Below are positions 25,039 to 33,045 of a stretch of 64,000 nt of DNA, piece by piece. Positions within the stretch are counted from its first letter, which is position 1. Every line of letters begins with the position of its first letter. The translations under genes and the position numbers were made by a program. The stretch covers positions 1,302,001 to 1,366,000 of the forward strand of contig CAVTTK010000002.1 of assembly GCA_963737625.1 (NCBI GenBank), written 5' to 3'. The notes beneath the pieces were generated by a model that was not told where the DNA came from, ran no database searches, and saw only the letters and a list, made by a program, of their open reading frames with translations. This stretch comes from Bog-756 sp963737625 (lineage in GTDB: Bacteria > Actinomycetota > Acidimicrobiia > Acidimicrobiales > RAAP-2).

Positions 25039-25694
25039 GTGTCCGTCACCCGACGGGTGGCGGCTCCCGCCGGAGAGCTGTTCCGCATCGTGTCCGATCC
25101 ATCGGGCCAGGTGGCCATCGACGGATCCGGCATGCTCGTCGCCGCTCCCGACGCGGTGCCGTTGACCGCCATCGGACAGACCTTCGACATGGACATGGAC
25201 CGGGAGCCCCTGGGCGACATACCGGATCTGAATCGCTACCAGGTGAGGAACACGGTGACCAACGTCATTCCCGGCCAGCTGGTCGAGTGGACGGTCGGCT
25301 TCGGGGACCATCCGCCGTTCGGCCACGTCTACGGATGGCAGGTCGATCCGGTGGACGAGCACGAGACCGTCGTGACCAACTACTGCGACGGACGAACATC
25401 GCCGACGAGATGCGGTCGGCCGTGACCTTCCCGGTCGTGGCGGTCCGGATGCTGGAGCAGTCGCTCGAGAACCTGGAGCGGATGGCCACCACGGGCTGGG
25501 TGACCGTTCCGGCCGATACCGTGGAACCGGGCCACCATGTCCGGATCCGGGGAACGGAGCTCCGGGTAACGCGCATCGAGCGCCCATTCCTCGGACGTGC
25601 CGAGATGGTGGCCTTCGTGGAGGACACTCCGGAGCGCCGACTCAAGAGGCCGGTTCCGGTGGACGGTGAGGTCGAGGTGCGAGCTCCTCGCTGA
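25039..25694 (+). CDS. SRPBCC family protein fused to a small beta-domain, frameshifted
   Basis: The N-terminal ~120 residues match the START/SRPBCC ligand-binding fold: VTRRVAAPAGELFRIVSDP, then FDMDMDREPLG, then LVEWTVGFGDHPPFGHVYGW. After YCDGR (about 25390) the frame fails, but another frame continues with TNIADEMRSAVTFPVVAVRMLEQSLENLERM, the normal C-terminal helix of the family. A missing base, most simply a T making Trp (YCDW), explains this. A further ~65-residue domain follows (VPADTVEPGHHVRIRG, then FLGRAEMVAFVEDTPERR), resembling small stand-alone beta-proteins, so this is an unusual fusion. The start GTG has poor ribosome binding context. Confidence 0.72.
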
Positions 25695-25845
25695 ACCGGG
25701 TCCCGGCCTCGGGTCCGTTGGTCAACGTCAGTGTGGCGCTCCGGCGGAACGCTCTCTGCCGTCTCGCCACCACCTGGACGGGCCCGTCGTGGTCCACCGG
25801 GCCGTCAAACGGCGCCCCCCGTAAACCCGATACCGGGGAGGGCGG

Positions 25846-26580
25846 TCAGGCCGTGATGGCCAGCTGTCGCACGATCCAGGAAACCGAGGTGCCGCGGTCG
25901 TCGACCTCGACCTCAGTGAGGCCCCTCTCGAGATCACTCAGGAAGCCGTCCGCGGCCGGAGGACTCGACCTCTGGCGCCAGCGCCGAACATTGAACAGGT
26001 AGATCCGTGCGGCCGCGGCCCCGGACACGGTGACTCGTCGTGTGTGGCCACCGAGATCGGCCAGGACAGCGCCGGCGTACATGACGCCACCACTGGAGCG
26101 GACCATGTCTGCCGATACCTGCTCATACTCACGGAGCGGTCCGGGTGGATCGATGACGTCCTCGAGATCCTCGACGAGGAGGCTCCCGCCAGGACGGAGC
26201 TGGCTCAGCCACCCCTGGACGACCACGACTGGGTCGGACAGGTGGGCGAGAAGCAGGCGTGCGTAGATCAGGTCGGCGGGTGCACCGGGAAGGGGGTTGC
26301 GGCTGGCGTCGTGGGCGGTGAAGGACATGTCGGGATGCAGTTCCCGGGCCGAGTCCACGAACGCTCCGGAAGAATCCACACCGATGAGGGTCTGTGGACG
26401 GCAGACGTCGCACAGAAGTCGGGTGCTGAAGCCAGGTCCACAGCCGAGGTCGAGTGCCACCTCGACGCCTCGAGGGCCCCGGGCTCGGAGGAACTCTCGT
26501 GAAACCGGTTCGTAGGCGCTAGCCACGAGGAGTAACCGATCCAGGGCTTCCCGATCGTCTCCGAAGGTGTACGTGTCCAC
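25846..26580 (-). CDS. Class I SAM-dependent methyltransferase
   Basis: A 244-residue methyltransferase. Motif I is VALDLGCGPGFSTRLL, the motif II acidic residue is in TLIGVDSSGAFVD, then SFTAHDASRNPLPGAPADLIYARLLLAHLSDP, and LRPGGSLLVEDLEDV. This is the Methyltransf_11/25 type acting on small molecules or lipids; the substrate is unknown. The C-terminal third (YLFNVRRWRQRS, ERGLTEVEVDDRG) probably forms the substrate lid. The ATG is at 26580. Confidence 0.88.
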   Translation of the reverse strand: MDTYTFGDDREALDRLLLVASAYEPVSREFLRARGPRGVEVALDLGCGPGFSTRLLCDVCRPQTLIGVDSSGAFVDSARELHPDMSFTAHDASRNPLPGAPADLIYARLLLAHLSDPVVVVQGWLSQLRPGGSLLVEDLEDVIDPPGPLREYEQVSADMVRSSGGVMYAGAVLADLGGHTRRVTVSGAAAARIYLFNVRRWRQRSSPPAADGFLSDLERGLTEVEVDDRGTSVSWIVRQLAITA

Positions 26581-26874
26581 TTCGGCATTCTTGCCCAGTC
26601 GGTTGTCCCTGAACGAGCCTGCTCACTCGAGGGTTCGTGACTGGAGGGGCAGCCGGACTGCGTGGGGAGGCGATTCAGTCCAATCGTCCCCGGAGGCCCA
26701 GGCGAGCTCCGCCTGGCCCTGTGTCCCTCTGGGAATGCGGGGAACAGCTGGGGTCGCCGAGCGAAGTCCAGCAGAGACAATCGAGGCCGAACCGCGTCCC
26801 GCCATCAAGAACCTGAACGCCTCAGCCGATACTGAACCCATGTCGGACGCGCCAGCAATCGCTCGGGCTCGCCG

Positions 26875-28008
26875 GTGAAGGTCCTGGCCGTTACCCACGA
26901 AGCAACGCGCACGGGAGCGGTCCGCGCCTTCCTGGAAGCACTGCCCGTTCTCCGGGAGTTGGGTACGGAATTGATCGTTCTGAACAAGTCGCCCGGTCCC
27001 TTGAGCCCGGAGTTCACCGCGTTGTCGGACCAGGTGATTGAATCGCCAAGGCGGGGCACGTCTCGGATGCGGAGTGTCGCACGAGTTAGATCGCTCGACC
27101 GGTTCGTCCCCGCCATCGAGAGGATGATCGCCCGATCGGTGCTCCGTGAGGTCCGACCGGACCTCGTCTACGCCAGCACCGTCTTGAGCAGTGAGTATGC
27201 AGCTGCGGCCCAGCACCTACGCATCCCCGCCGCCCTCCACGTTCATGAAGCCCAGCCACTCTCGGGCTGGGCGCTCCGACGATCCGGGGTCGACGTGCGC
27301 TCGGTCCCGATGGCCGCCCCGTCGCACTTCGTCGCCCGTGAACTCGAGGAGCTGTCCGGCCGGACGGTCCGCGTCCTGCTCGGACCGTCCAGGGCGACTG
27401 ATCGGCCGGTGGCTACCCCACCCCCCGACCTTCCCTGGACGGGCGACGGGTTCCGCGTCGTCAGCTGCGGCAGCGTCGCCCCTTGGAAAGGGCCGGATGA
27501 GTGGCTGGAGGCGGCGGACAGGCTGTCCGCCGTCCGTGACCGTTGTGTCGAATGGATGTGGGTCGGTTCGGGAGAGCAGCTGTCGAGGCTTCAGAAGGAG
27601 ACCTGCGAGCGGGGTCTGGACGATCGGGTCCACTGGATCGGGGAGCGAAGAGACGTGGAGCCGTATCTGGCGTCTGCGGACCTCTTCGTACTGACCAGCC
27701 ACAACGAGCCGCTCGGACTTGTGTTGTTAGAGGCAGCCAGGGCAGGCGTGGCCAGCGTGGCGTTCCGCACCGGTGGCGTCGAGGAGATTCTGGTCGAGGA
27801 GCGGGCCTTGGCCGAGTCCGGCAACGTGGGCGAGCTGGTTGAAAAGGCCCGGATGGCCCTGACGAACCCGGCCCTCCGTGCGGAGCTGCTCGATGCCAGC
27901 CGACCGTCACTGTTGGCCAGTGAGCCTACGGAATGGCGGGCGCATCTGGCCGAGTTCCTCTCCGATGCGGTCCACGGCGGCGAGCTGGCCACCGTCGCGG
28001 GATCGTAG
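26875..28008 (+). CDS. GT4 family glycosyltransferase
   Basis: A 377-residue GT-B fold enzyme. The N-terminal domain begins KVLAVTHEATRTGAVRAFLEAL with the glycine/threonine nucleotide loop and contains AALHVHEAQPLSG. The C-terminal domain has FRVVSCGSVAPWKGPDEWLEAA, then WMWVGSGEQ, VHWIGERRDVEPYLASADLFVLTS, and the E-x7-E donor-sugar motif HNEPLGLVLLEAARAG. It transfers a sugar from a nucleotide donor, probably to a surface polysaccharide or glycolipid. The start is GTG 26875. No other glycan gene flanks it directly. Confidence 0.9.
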   Translation: MKVLAVTHEATRTGAVRAFLEALPVLRELGTELIVLNKSPGPLSPEFTALSDQVIESPRRGTSRMRSVARVRSLDRFVPAIERMIARSVLREVRPDLVYASTVLSSEYAAAAQHLRIPAALHVHEAQPLSGWALRRSGVDVRSVPMAAPSHFVARELEELSGRTVRVLLGPSRATDRPVATPPPDLPWTGDGFRVVSCGSVAPWKGPDEWLEAADRLSAVRDRCVEWMWVGSGEQLSRLQKETCERGLDDRVHWIGERRDVEPYLASADLFVLTSHNEPLGLVLLEAARAGVASVAFRTGGVEEILVEERALAESGNVGELVEKARMALTNPALRAELLDASRPSLLASEPTEWRAHLAEFLSDAVHGGELATVAGS

Positions 28009-28139
28009 GGCCGGACCGCCGGGCTCCGGGTCGGGCGTCCACCGCTCTCCTGCTACTGACCCGCGCGAAGTCTCTTGCAGCACGTCAAGGTGACCGATAT
28101 CGTCATCTCGGGGCATCCGACTAGCGGGAGTTGGTGCAT

Positions 28140-28583
28140 ATGCCATACAAGGTAATTGTCGTCGGGACGGATGGATCAGAGCGAGCCGCCGTGGCGGTAA
28201 CAGAAGCTCTCGACCTGGCCAAAGACACCGGAGCCCGGCTCCACGTCATTCACGCCGTTCACCCTGCCGTCGAGGTGGGCTATACGGAATCGAAGGCCGG
28301 TCAGCTCACCATCGACAAGCTTCGCGACGGTGTCGAGGGGTTCAAAAAGGCGTTGCTGGCCGAAGCGGACCGTCGTGGGGTGTCTGCCGAGGTACACAAC
28401 CCTGGCACCACAGATCCAGCGGATGCACTGCTAGAAGCGGCCGAAACCCTGGATGCCGATGTTGTTGTCGTCGGGAACAAGGGCACCAGCGGAGTCAAGC
28501 GGTTCATGCTCGGAAGCGTGCCGAACAAAGTGGCTCACCACTGCACCTGCAGCGTGCTGATCGTCAACACTGACGCCAACTAG
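28140..28583 (+). CDS. Universal stress protein (UspA family)
   Basis: A 147-residue single USP domain. It opens with YKVIVVGTDGSERAAVAVTEALDLAK (strand 1 and nucleotide Asp) and ends with the ATP-binding signature G-x2-G-x9-G-S, here GNKGTSGVKRFMLGSVPNKVAHH. Thus it is of the ATP-binding type. Such proteins accumulate in stress or dormancy. ATG 28140 is preferred over GTG 28134 and TTG 28131 because homology begins at MPYK; GGGAG lies nine bases before. It is the last intact gene before the insertion sequences. Confidence 0.93.
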   Translation: MPYKVIVVGTDGSERAAVAVTEALDLAKDTGARLHVIHAVHPAVEVGYTESKAGQLTIDKLRDGVEGFKKALLAEADRRGVSAEVHNPGTTDPADALLEAAETLDADVVVVGNKGTSGVKRFMLGSVPNKVAHHCTCSVLIVNTDAN

Positions 28584-28666
28584 GGACCAGATGGTGCGGA
28601 CCCCCCTGTCTCTTTAGTAGGGCGATTGTCTGGTCGCCGGTGACGAGTGGTCAGGTGATGCGGGTG

Positions 28667-30359
28667 TGTCAAGCTCCGGTACCCGCTTTACGAATTGGCT
28701 CCGGTAGGTGTTTTACAGTCCAAACCTGTCAGGCGGACTTCTTGATGCGGGGACGGCCCTTGGGCGTGGCGAAGGCACCGTGCTCCTTCGAGCGGTCGTG
28801 TTTGATCTGATGGACCCGGACGACCTTCCCGTGCTCGGAGATCTGTACGGACCCGGCCACGATGGCCACCTCGACGCTGCGTCCACGCCAACCGCGCCCG
28901 ACCCGATAGGAGGCTCCGGCAAAGGAGATGGAACCGCCCGGATCTACGGCACGTATGACCGACAGTCCTGAGGTGGCTGGCCGCGCTCGACCAGCCCTCG
29001 GTTCCTTTGTGGTGGCCTTGGCCCCATCTCGCCGCCGTTCGGCGTGGGTGGCGACGAGAACACCTTGATGAAGGATCTCGACGAGGCCGTTCTGGACGAC
29101 GACTTCGACTCCTTCGCCGGCGAAGGTCGGACCCACCCGATAGCGGAAGCTGTTGAGCCCGACCGAGCCCCGTTGGTCGACCCACCGGCTGACCCCCGGC
29201 GGCCGTGGTGACGCCGTCGGCTCTGTGACCTCGGTGAGTTCGACGGTGGTGTCAGCTGCATTCCGGGGTGCAGCCAGGGCGAATCGCTCCGCCGGTGGCC
29301 GGTCTCCAAGTGACTGGTGGGGCCGCTCGGTGTTGTACTTCACCACCCAGGCATCGAGGGCCTCCTGGGCCTCTTCGATGGTGGCATGCCGGCGGTCGTG
29401 GTCGACCAGGAACTCGTCCCGATAGGTGCGGTGGAAGCGTTCCACCTTGCCCGTCGTGGTCGGCGAGTACGGGGCGGTCAGACGGTGCTTGATGCCGTTG
29501 TTGTGGCAGATCCGGTCGAAGAGCACCGGTCCTGGTCCAGGGCCGAATCGAGCCGTGAAGACCTTGCCGTTATCCGTGAGGATCTCGTTCGGGGCGCCGT
29601 GTTGCTTCAAGGCGAAGGAGAGGGCGTCACATACCGGCTTGGCCGTCGCTCTCGCCACGATCCGGGCACAGACGCAGAACCGGCTGTGGTCGTCGACGCC
29701 GGTGACCACCTTCACCTCGGTGCCGTCGGCCAGATAGAACCGGCCCACGATGTCCATCTGCCAGAGCTCCATGGACTTGGAGCGCTCCCAGGTCTTGTAG
29801 TCCGATCGGGACCGCTTGCGTGGGGTGGGCTCGAGCAGCCGGTGCCGGACGAGGGCCCGATAGATCGAGGACCGCCCAGGGAGAGGCGTCGTCCCCTCTT
29901 TGGCCAGACGGGTGCGAATGGTCCTCGGTCCCCAGCCGGGGATGGGCACGGCGCATCTCGACGATCCGGGCCTCGACCACCGGGCTCATCTGATGGGGGC
30001 AGGTCTCGGGCTTGGAGGTCTTGTCGATCAGCCCGGCAATCCCGTGGTTCGCGTAGCGCCGGAGCCATGTGTGGACCGTCTGGCGGGTCACGCCATTGCG
30101 CAACGCCACGTCGGTCACCGTCGCTCCGTCGAGGACTTCCTGCACTGCTCTCAACCGCTGTTCCACCAGTCCCAGCTCCACCAGCATCTGCGGCCTCCTT
30201 CGCATCTGTGGACGTGACTCTCCACAGCAAAGTAGGTGGCTGAAGGCACCAGGTGGACCCTGGTCAGGCGTGAGGTGTCAAGCGGGTACCGGAGCCACTG
30301 TCGCCCAGGTACCGGAGCCGCATCCGGAAAGTGTCAACCAGGAGCCGGAGCCACAGTGG
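28667..30359 (-). mobile_element. IS481-type insertion sequence
   Basis: The element contains one DDE transposase gene between related ends. A 16-base perfect inverted repeat pairs GCTCCGGTACCCGCTT (28673-28688) with AAGCGGGTACCGGAGC (30280-30295). Extra copies of the core GGCTCCGGTA follow inside the left end (28697-28706). On the right, GGTACCGGAGCC recurs at 30285-30296 and 30308-30319, with a degenerate copy around 30341-30352. These are probably transposase binding sites. The outer boundary on the right is not certain; no target duplication could be assigned. Confidence 0.7.
28729..30205 (-). pseudogene. IS481 family transposase, frameshifted
   Basis: The N-terminal part (30205 down to about 29936) has a helix-turn-helix for end binding: VTDVALRNGVTRQTVHTWLRRYANHG. 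The frame then breaks at a run of four C in the coding strand (CATCCCCGG). Removing one C joins AHP to GWGPRTIRTRLAKEG, which continues through the rve domain. The DDE triad lies in ELWQMDIVGRF, ILTDNGKVF and TGKVERFHRTYRDE. A long C-terminal part with two small beta modules follows, giving a ~490-residue protein in total. IS481 enzymes are normally encoded in one frame, so this copy is inactive or the extra C is an error. Confidence 0.85.
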
Positions 30360-30475
30360 AAAGCATGAACCGGATTTTCACAAGGTGATGCGGGTGCTTC
30401 CACGAGGCGCGGTCTTTCGAAGTGCCGGAGAATGCGCTGCAGCCATGTGCCGCTGCGCTCTGAGGCGAAGATTTC
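30360..30475. other. Junction between the two insertion sequences
   Basis: Short non-coding stretch between the right end of the IS481-type element and the stop codon of the IS110 transposase. It must hold the right end of the IS110 element. No inverted repeat or duplication is visible, as expected for IS110. Confidence 0.4.
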
Positions 30476-31741
30476 TTACCCCGCAACGGCCAAGGGCTCG
30501 AGCGTCACGGAATAGCCCATCTTGCGAAGCTGGTCGAGAGCCCGGTTCTTTGCCTTTTCAGGGTTGAGACGAGTGAAGTAGTCGCCGCCGGGATCGCCGT
30601 AGGGGGTGTCGGTGGTGATCATGTGCCAGATGGCCACGAGCATGGCGTGCTCCAGAGCAACCAGTGCCTTGATCGGGCCCCGCCGGGAGGCGATTCGCCG
30701 GAACTTGGCGGCCAGATAGGTGTCCTTGCTCCGAGAGGCCGACATGGCGGCGATGCCCAGGGCTCCCTTCAGGTAGGGATTGCCCGGCCTGGTCTCCGTG
30801 GACTTGATCCGCCCGGCGGACTCGTTGGAGCCCGGGCACGTCCCGGCCCACGAGGCCAGGTGCCCGGCGGTCGGGAACCGGCTCATGTCGCCTCCGGTCT
30901 CGGCGATGATCACGTCGGCCACCAGGGTGGAGACCCCGGGGATGGTGACGAGGAGGTCCCTCACGTGACGAAAGGGCTCCACCACCACCTCGATCCGTCC
31001 GGTCAGTTCGTCGATGGCCCGAGTGTGGTTGTCGATCAGGTCGAGGTGGAGTTGGGCCAAGAATCCGTGGTGTTCGCTGAACCGGCCGGTCAGGGCCTCG
31101 GTGAGCTCAGGGATCTTGGACCGGAGCCGGCGTTTGGCCAGCTCGGCCAGGGCCACCGGGTCACGCTGTCCGTCGATCAGAGAGGCCAGCATGGCCCGGC
31201 CCGAGACCCCGGTGATGTCGGTGGCCACCGACGACAACTTGATGCCGGCGTCCTCCAGCAGCTTCTCCAGCCGCTGGATCTCCATGGCCCGGGCCCGCAC
31301 CAAGGTGGTCCGCGTCCGGGTCAGGTCCCGGAGCTGGCGGATCGGCTCGGGTGGGACGAACGAGCCCCGGACCAGCCCATGGGCCCCCAGTTGGGCCAAC
31401 CATGCCGCATCGGAGACATCGGTCTTCCGCCCCGGCAGGTTCTTCACGTGACGGGCGTTCACCAGCATCACCTCGAACGGGCCGTCCTCCAAGAGGTAGT
31501 AGAAGGGCTTCCAGTAGTCGCTGGTGGCCTCCATGACCACCAAGGTCACCTGCTCGGCAACCAGGTGATCGCGCAGAGCGAGGATCTGGTTGGTCACCGC
31601 GCCCCAGGTCGTGACCACCGATTTCGCCTTGGCCCGGCCCGAACCGGCGATCCGGACGCAGACCTTGGCGTCGCGTTTCGATATATCGACCCCGGCACAC
31701 CGGGGATGCACCACATCCATCGCTCGCTCCTTCCTCGACAT
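30476..31741 (-). CDS. IS110 family transposase
   Basis: A 421-residue recombinase of the IS110 group. The N-terminal RuvC-like DEDD domain shows D19 (AGVDISKRDAKV), E71 (VVMEATSDYW), and D108/D111 (RKTDVSDAAWL). A coiled segment follows (residues ~150-250). The C-terminal Tnp_20 domain has VTIPGVSTLVADVIIAE, then the serine-containing block WAGTCPGSNESAGRIKS. All key residues are present and the frame is intact, so it may be active. IS110 elements have no DDE transposase and move by an RNA-guided mechanism using a bridge RNA from their non-coding end. Confidence 0.93.
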   Translation of the reverse strand: MSRKERAMDVVHPRCAGVDISKRDAKVCVRIAGSGRAKAKSVVTTWGAVTNQILALRDHLVAEQVTLVVMEATSDYWKPFYYLLEDGPFEVMLVNARHVKNLPGRKTDVSDAAWLAQLGAHGLVRGSFVPPEPIRQLRDLTRTRTTLVRARAMEIQRLEKLLEDAGIKLSSVATDITGVSGRAMLASLIDGQRDPVALAELAKRRLRSKIPELTEALTGRFSEHHGFLAQLHLDLIDNHTRAIDELTGRIEVVVEPFRHVRDLLVTIPGVSTLVADVIIAETGGDMSRFPTAGHLASWAGTCPGSNESAGRIKSTETRPGNPYLKGALGIAAMSASRSKDTYLAAKFRRIASRRGPIKALVALEHAMLVAIWHMITTDTPYGDPGGDYFTRLNPEKAKNRALDQLRKMGYSVTLEPLAVAG

Positions 31742-31960
31742 GAGGACCTTGGGTTAGGTGCTCGTCCCGGGGAGGGCAGGAAAATTCAGAAGTCTGACGC
31801 TCGTGCTCAAAGGCAACAGTCCACGGTTCCCGTGGAAGCCCTCCACCACCATGCTGACCTACAGGCTCACCGGCACTACAGAGCTATCGGTGTCGAACCG
31901 GAACGAGCTCAACCATTGTGCCGAACGGTCTTGATGGTCGCCAGGGGCGCATTCCACAGC
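31742..31960 (-). ncRNA. Candidate IS110 bridge RNA region
   Basis: In the IS110 group the bridge RNA is encoded in the non-coding end upstream of the transposase. This stretch, read on the minus strand, has no gene and folds well on inspection. One hairpin is CCACGG-GAA-CCGTGG (31821-31835), and a second stem pairs CACCG with CGGTG around an internal loop (about 31869-31893). Two loop-bearing stems are what a bridge RNA requires, but pairing of the loops to target and donor could not be tested. Boundaries are approximate. Confidence 0.35.
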
Positions 31961-32044
31961 ACAAGGCCGATCGCTCCGCATCATCTTCGCTCACCCCGGC
32001 GAGCCCGAATCTGGGCTCTACCTTGCTGACCTGCGCATTCGTGG

Positions 32045-32119
32045 TCGGGCTGCCGGGATTTGAACCCGGGACCTCTTGACCCCCAGTCAAGCGCGCTAAC
32101 CAAGCTGCGCCACAGCCCG
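32045..32119 (-). tRNA. tRNA-Pro (GGG)
   Basis: A full cloverleaf reads on the minus strand. The acceptor stem is CGGGCTG paired with CAGCCCG, and the D arm is GCGCAGC..TTAGCGC. The anticodon stem is CTTGA/TCAAG with loop CTGGGGG, so the anticodon is GGG. The T arm is CCGGGTTCAAATCCCGG, the discriminator is A, and CCA is encoded at 32044-32042. The 3' end faces the IS110 element, a common place for integrations. Confidence 0.95.
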
Positions 32120-32824
32120 CTCCTGGTCAGAGGCTCAGAAGGACCCCGAGCAACTGATCAGAAATGGTCATTTGCCAACGCCTTGCTAACAAGGGGTTTT
32201 CAGACGACCGAGCGAGAGCCTACTCAAGTCGGCGGACGGCTAGGAACAGGTGCCACTCCCCCGCTCCACCCTGGCTGCACGGAACATCAGGTTGTATCGC
32301 TCAATCAGTTCGCAGTTCCCCGAGACCATCTGAGCCTCCAGGGCGATGGCACGGCAATGCAGGCGAAGGTTGGCGACGGGAGCCGGCCCGGGCTCGTTGG
32401 CGTATCGTGCACTGCGGGCCGACTCCATCGCCTCCATGAGGGCCGGGATCGTGTGACCACAGAACTCCCGGCCTCCTCCACCTCGGCAGATTCCGGCCTG
32501 TCCTTGAGCGTTGCTGTGGCCCGGGTCGGCCGATCGCAACGCAGATGGCGGGATCCGATTGCGTTCTGGTCGGCGGAGACCAGGGCCGACCCGGGACGCC
32601 TGTGAAGTTACCAGTCGATGGGATATGTCACCGATGTGACAGACAACGGCGTGACGGAGGCGCAGGATGTGGGAGTCGGCGGGAACCAGACGGACCCGGC
32701 CGGACCTGGAGGTCCCCCCCACCAGGTCCGGCCGGGTGCCTGATCCCGGCAGGGTTCGGGTCCCCGACGGTGGAGGGCATCGGGCTCGGCGCGGGTGGTG
32801 CTGAGCGCCGGAAGGGCCGTAGCC
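32120..32824. other. Long intergenic region, no secure gene
   Basis: About 700 bases upstream of tRNA-Pro. The only protein-like stretch is the minus-strand frame at 32240-32437, given separately. The right part (32640-32820) is GC-rich and contains no gene; the tRNA promoter should lie just right of 32120. Base use is mixed, as in an old insertion scar. Confidence 0.45.
32240..32437 (-). CDS. Possible small hypothetical protein
   Basis: A 65-codon frame starting at ATG 32437. It contains MEAMESARSARYANEPGPA, then LRLHCRAIALEAQMVSGNCELIERYN, which looks helical and protein-like, but lacks a ribosome binding site and matches no family I know. It sits alone in a gene-poor stretch. It could be a phage-type small protein or the remnant of a longer gene. 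Confidence 0.3.
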   Translation of the reverse strand: MEAMESARSARYANEPGPAPVANLRLHCRAIALEAQMVSGNCELIERYNLMFRAARVERGSGTCS

Positions 32825-33022
32825 CTAGATGTGGTGGACGACCCAGGTCACTCCCTGGAAGGCCCGGTACCCGAGGTAGATCACGCTGGCCACCAACATG
32901 AACTTGAAGTACCACGGCGACTTGCGATGCTCGAGGGGCACGCTCCCGCAGGCCGGGCACGTCCCCTCATCAGTCAGTTCGCCGGCCTCCACCCGCTGGT
33001 CGCACTGCTCGCACCAGGGCAC
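32825..33022 (-). CDS. Small zinc-ribbon membrane protein
   Basis: A 65-residue protein. Two CxxC pairs at C4/C7 and C22/C25 (MPWCEQCDQRV, GTCPACGSVPLEH) form a zinc ribbon. One transmembrane helix follows (residues ~38-55: YFKFMLVASVIYLGYRAFQGV). The zinc domain should be cytosolic if the positive-inside rule holds (RKSPWYFK). It lies 23 bases before the der stop region on the same strand, directly downstream of der, so it is probably cotranscribed. The function is unknown; it may aid membrane association of a partner. Confidence 0.78.
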   Translation of the reverse strand: MPWCEQCDQRVEAGELTDEGTCPACGSVPLEHRKSPWYFKFMLVASVIYLGYRAFQGVTWVVHHI

Positions 33023-33045
33023 AGATCAGCCGTCCTCGGTCGTGG

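Noticed and set aside
31884..32090. Short minus-strand frame across tRNA-Pro
   Set aside because: Its first residues are the translated T arm of the tRNA; it is not a gene.
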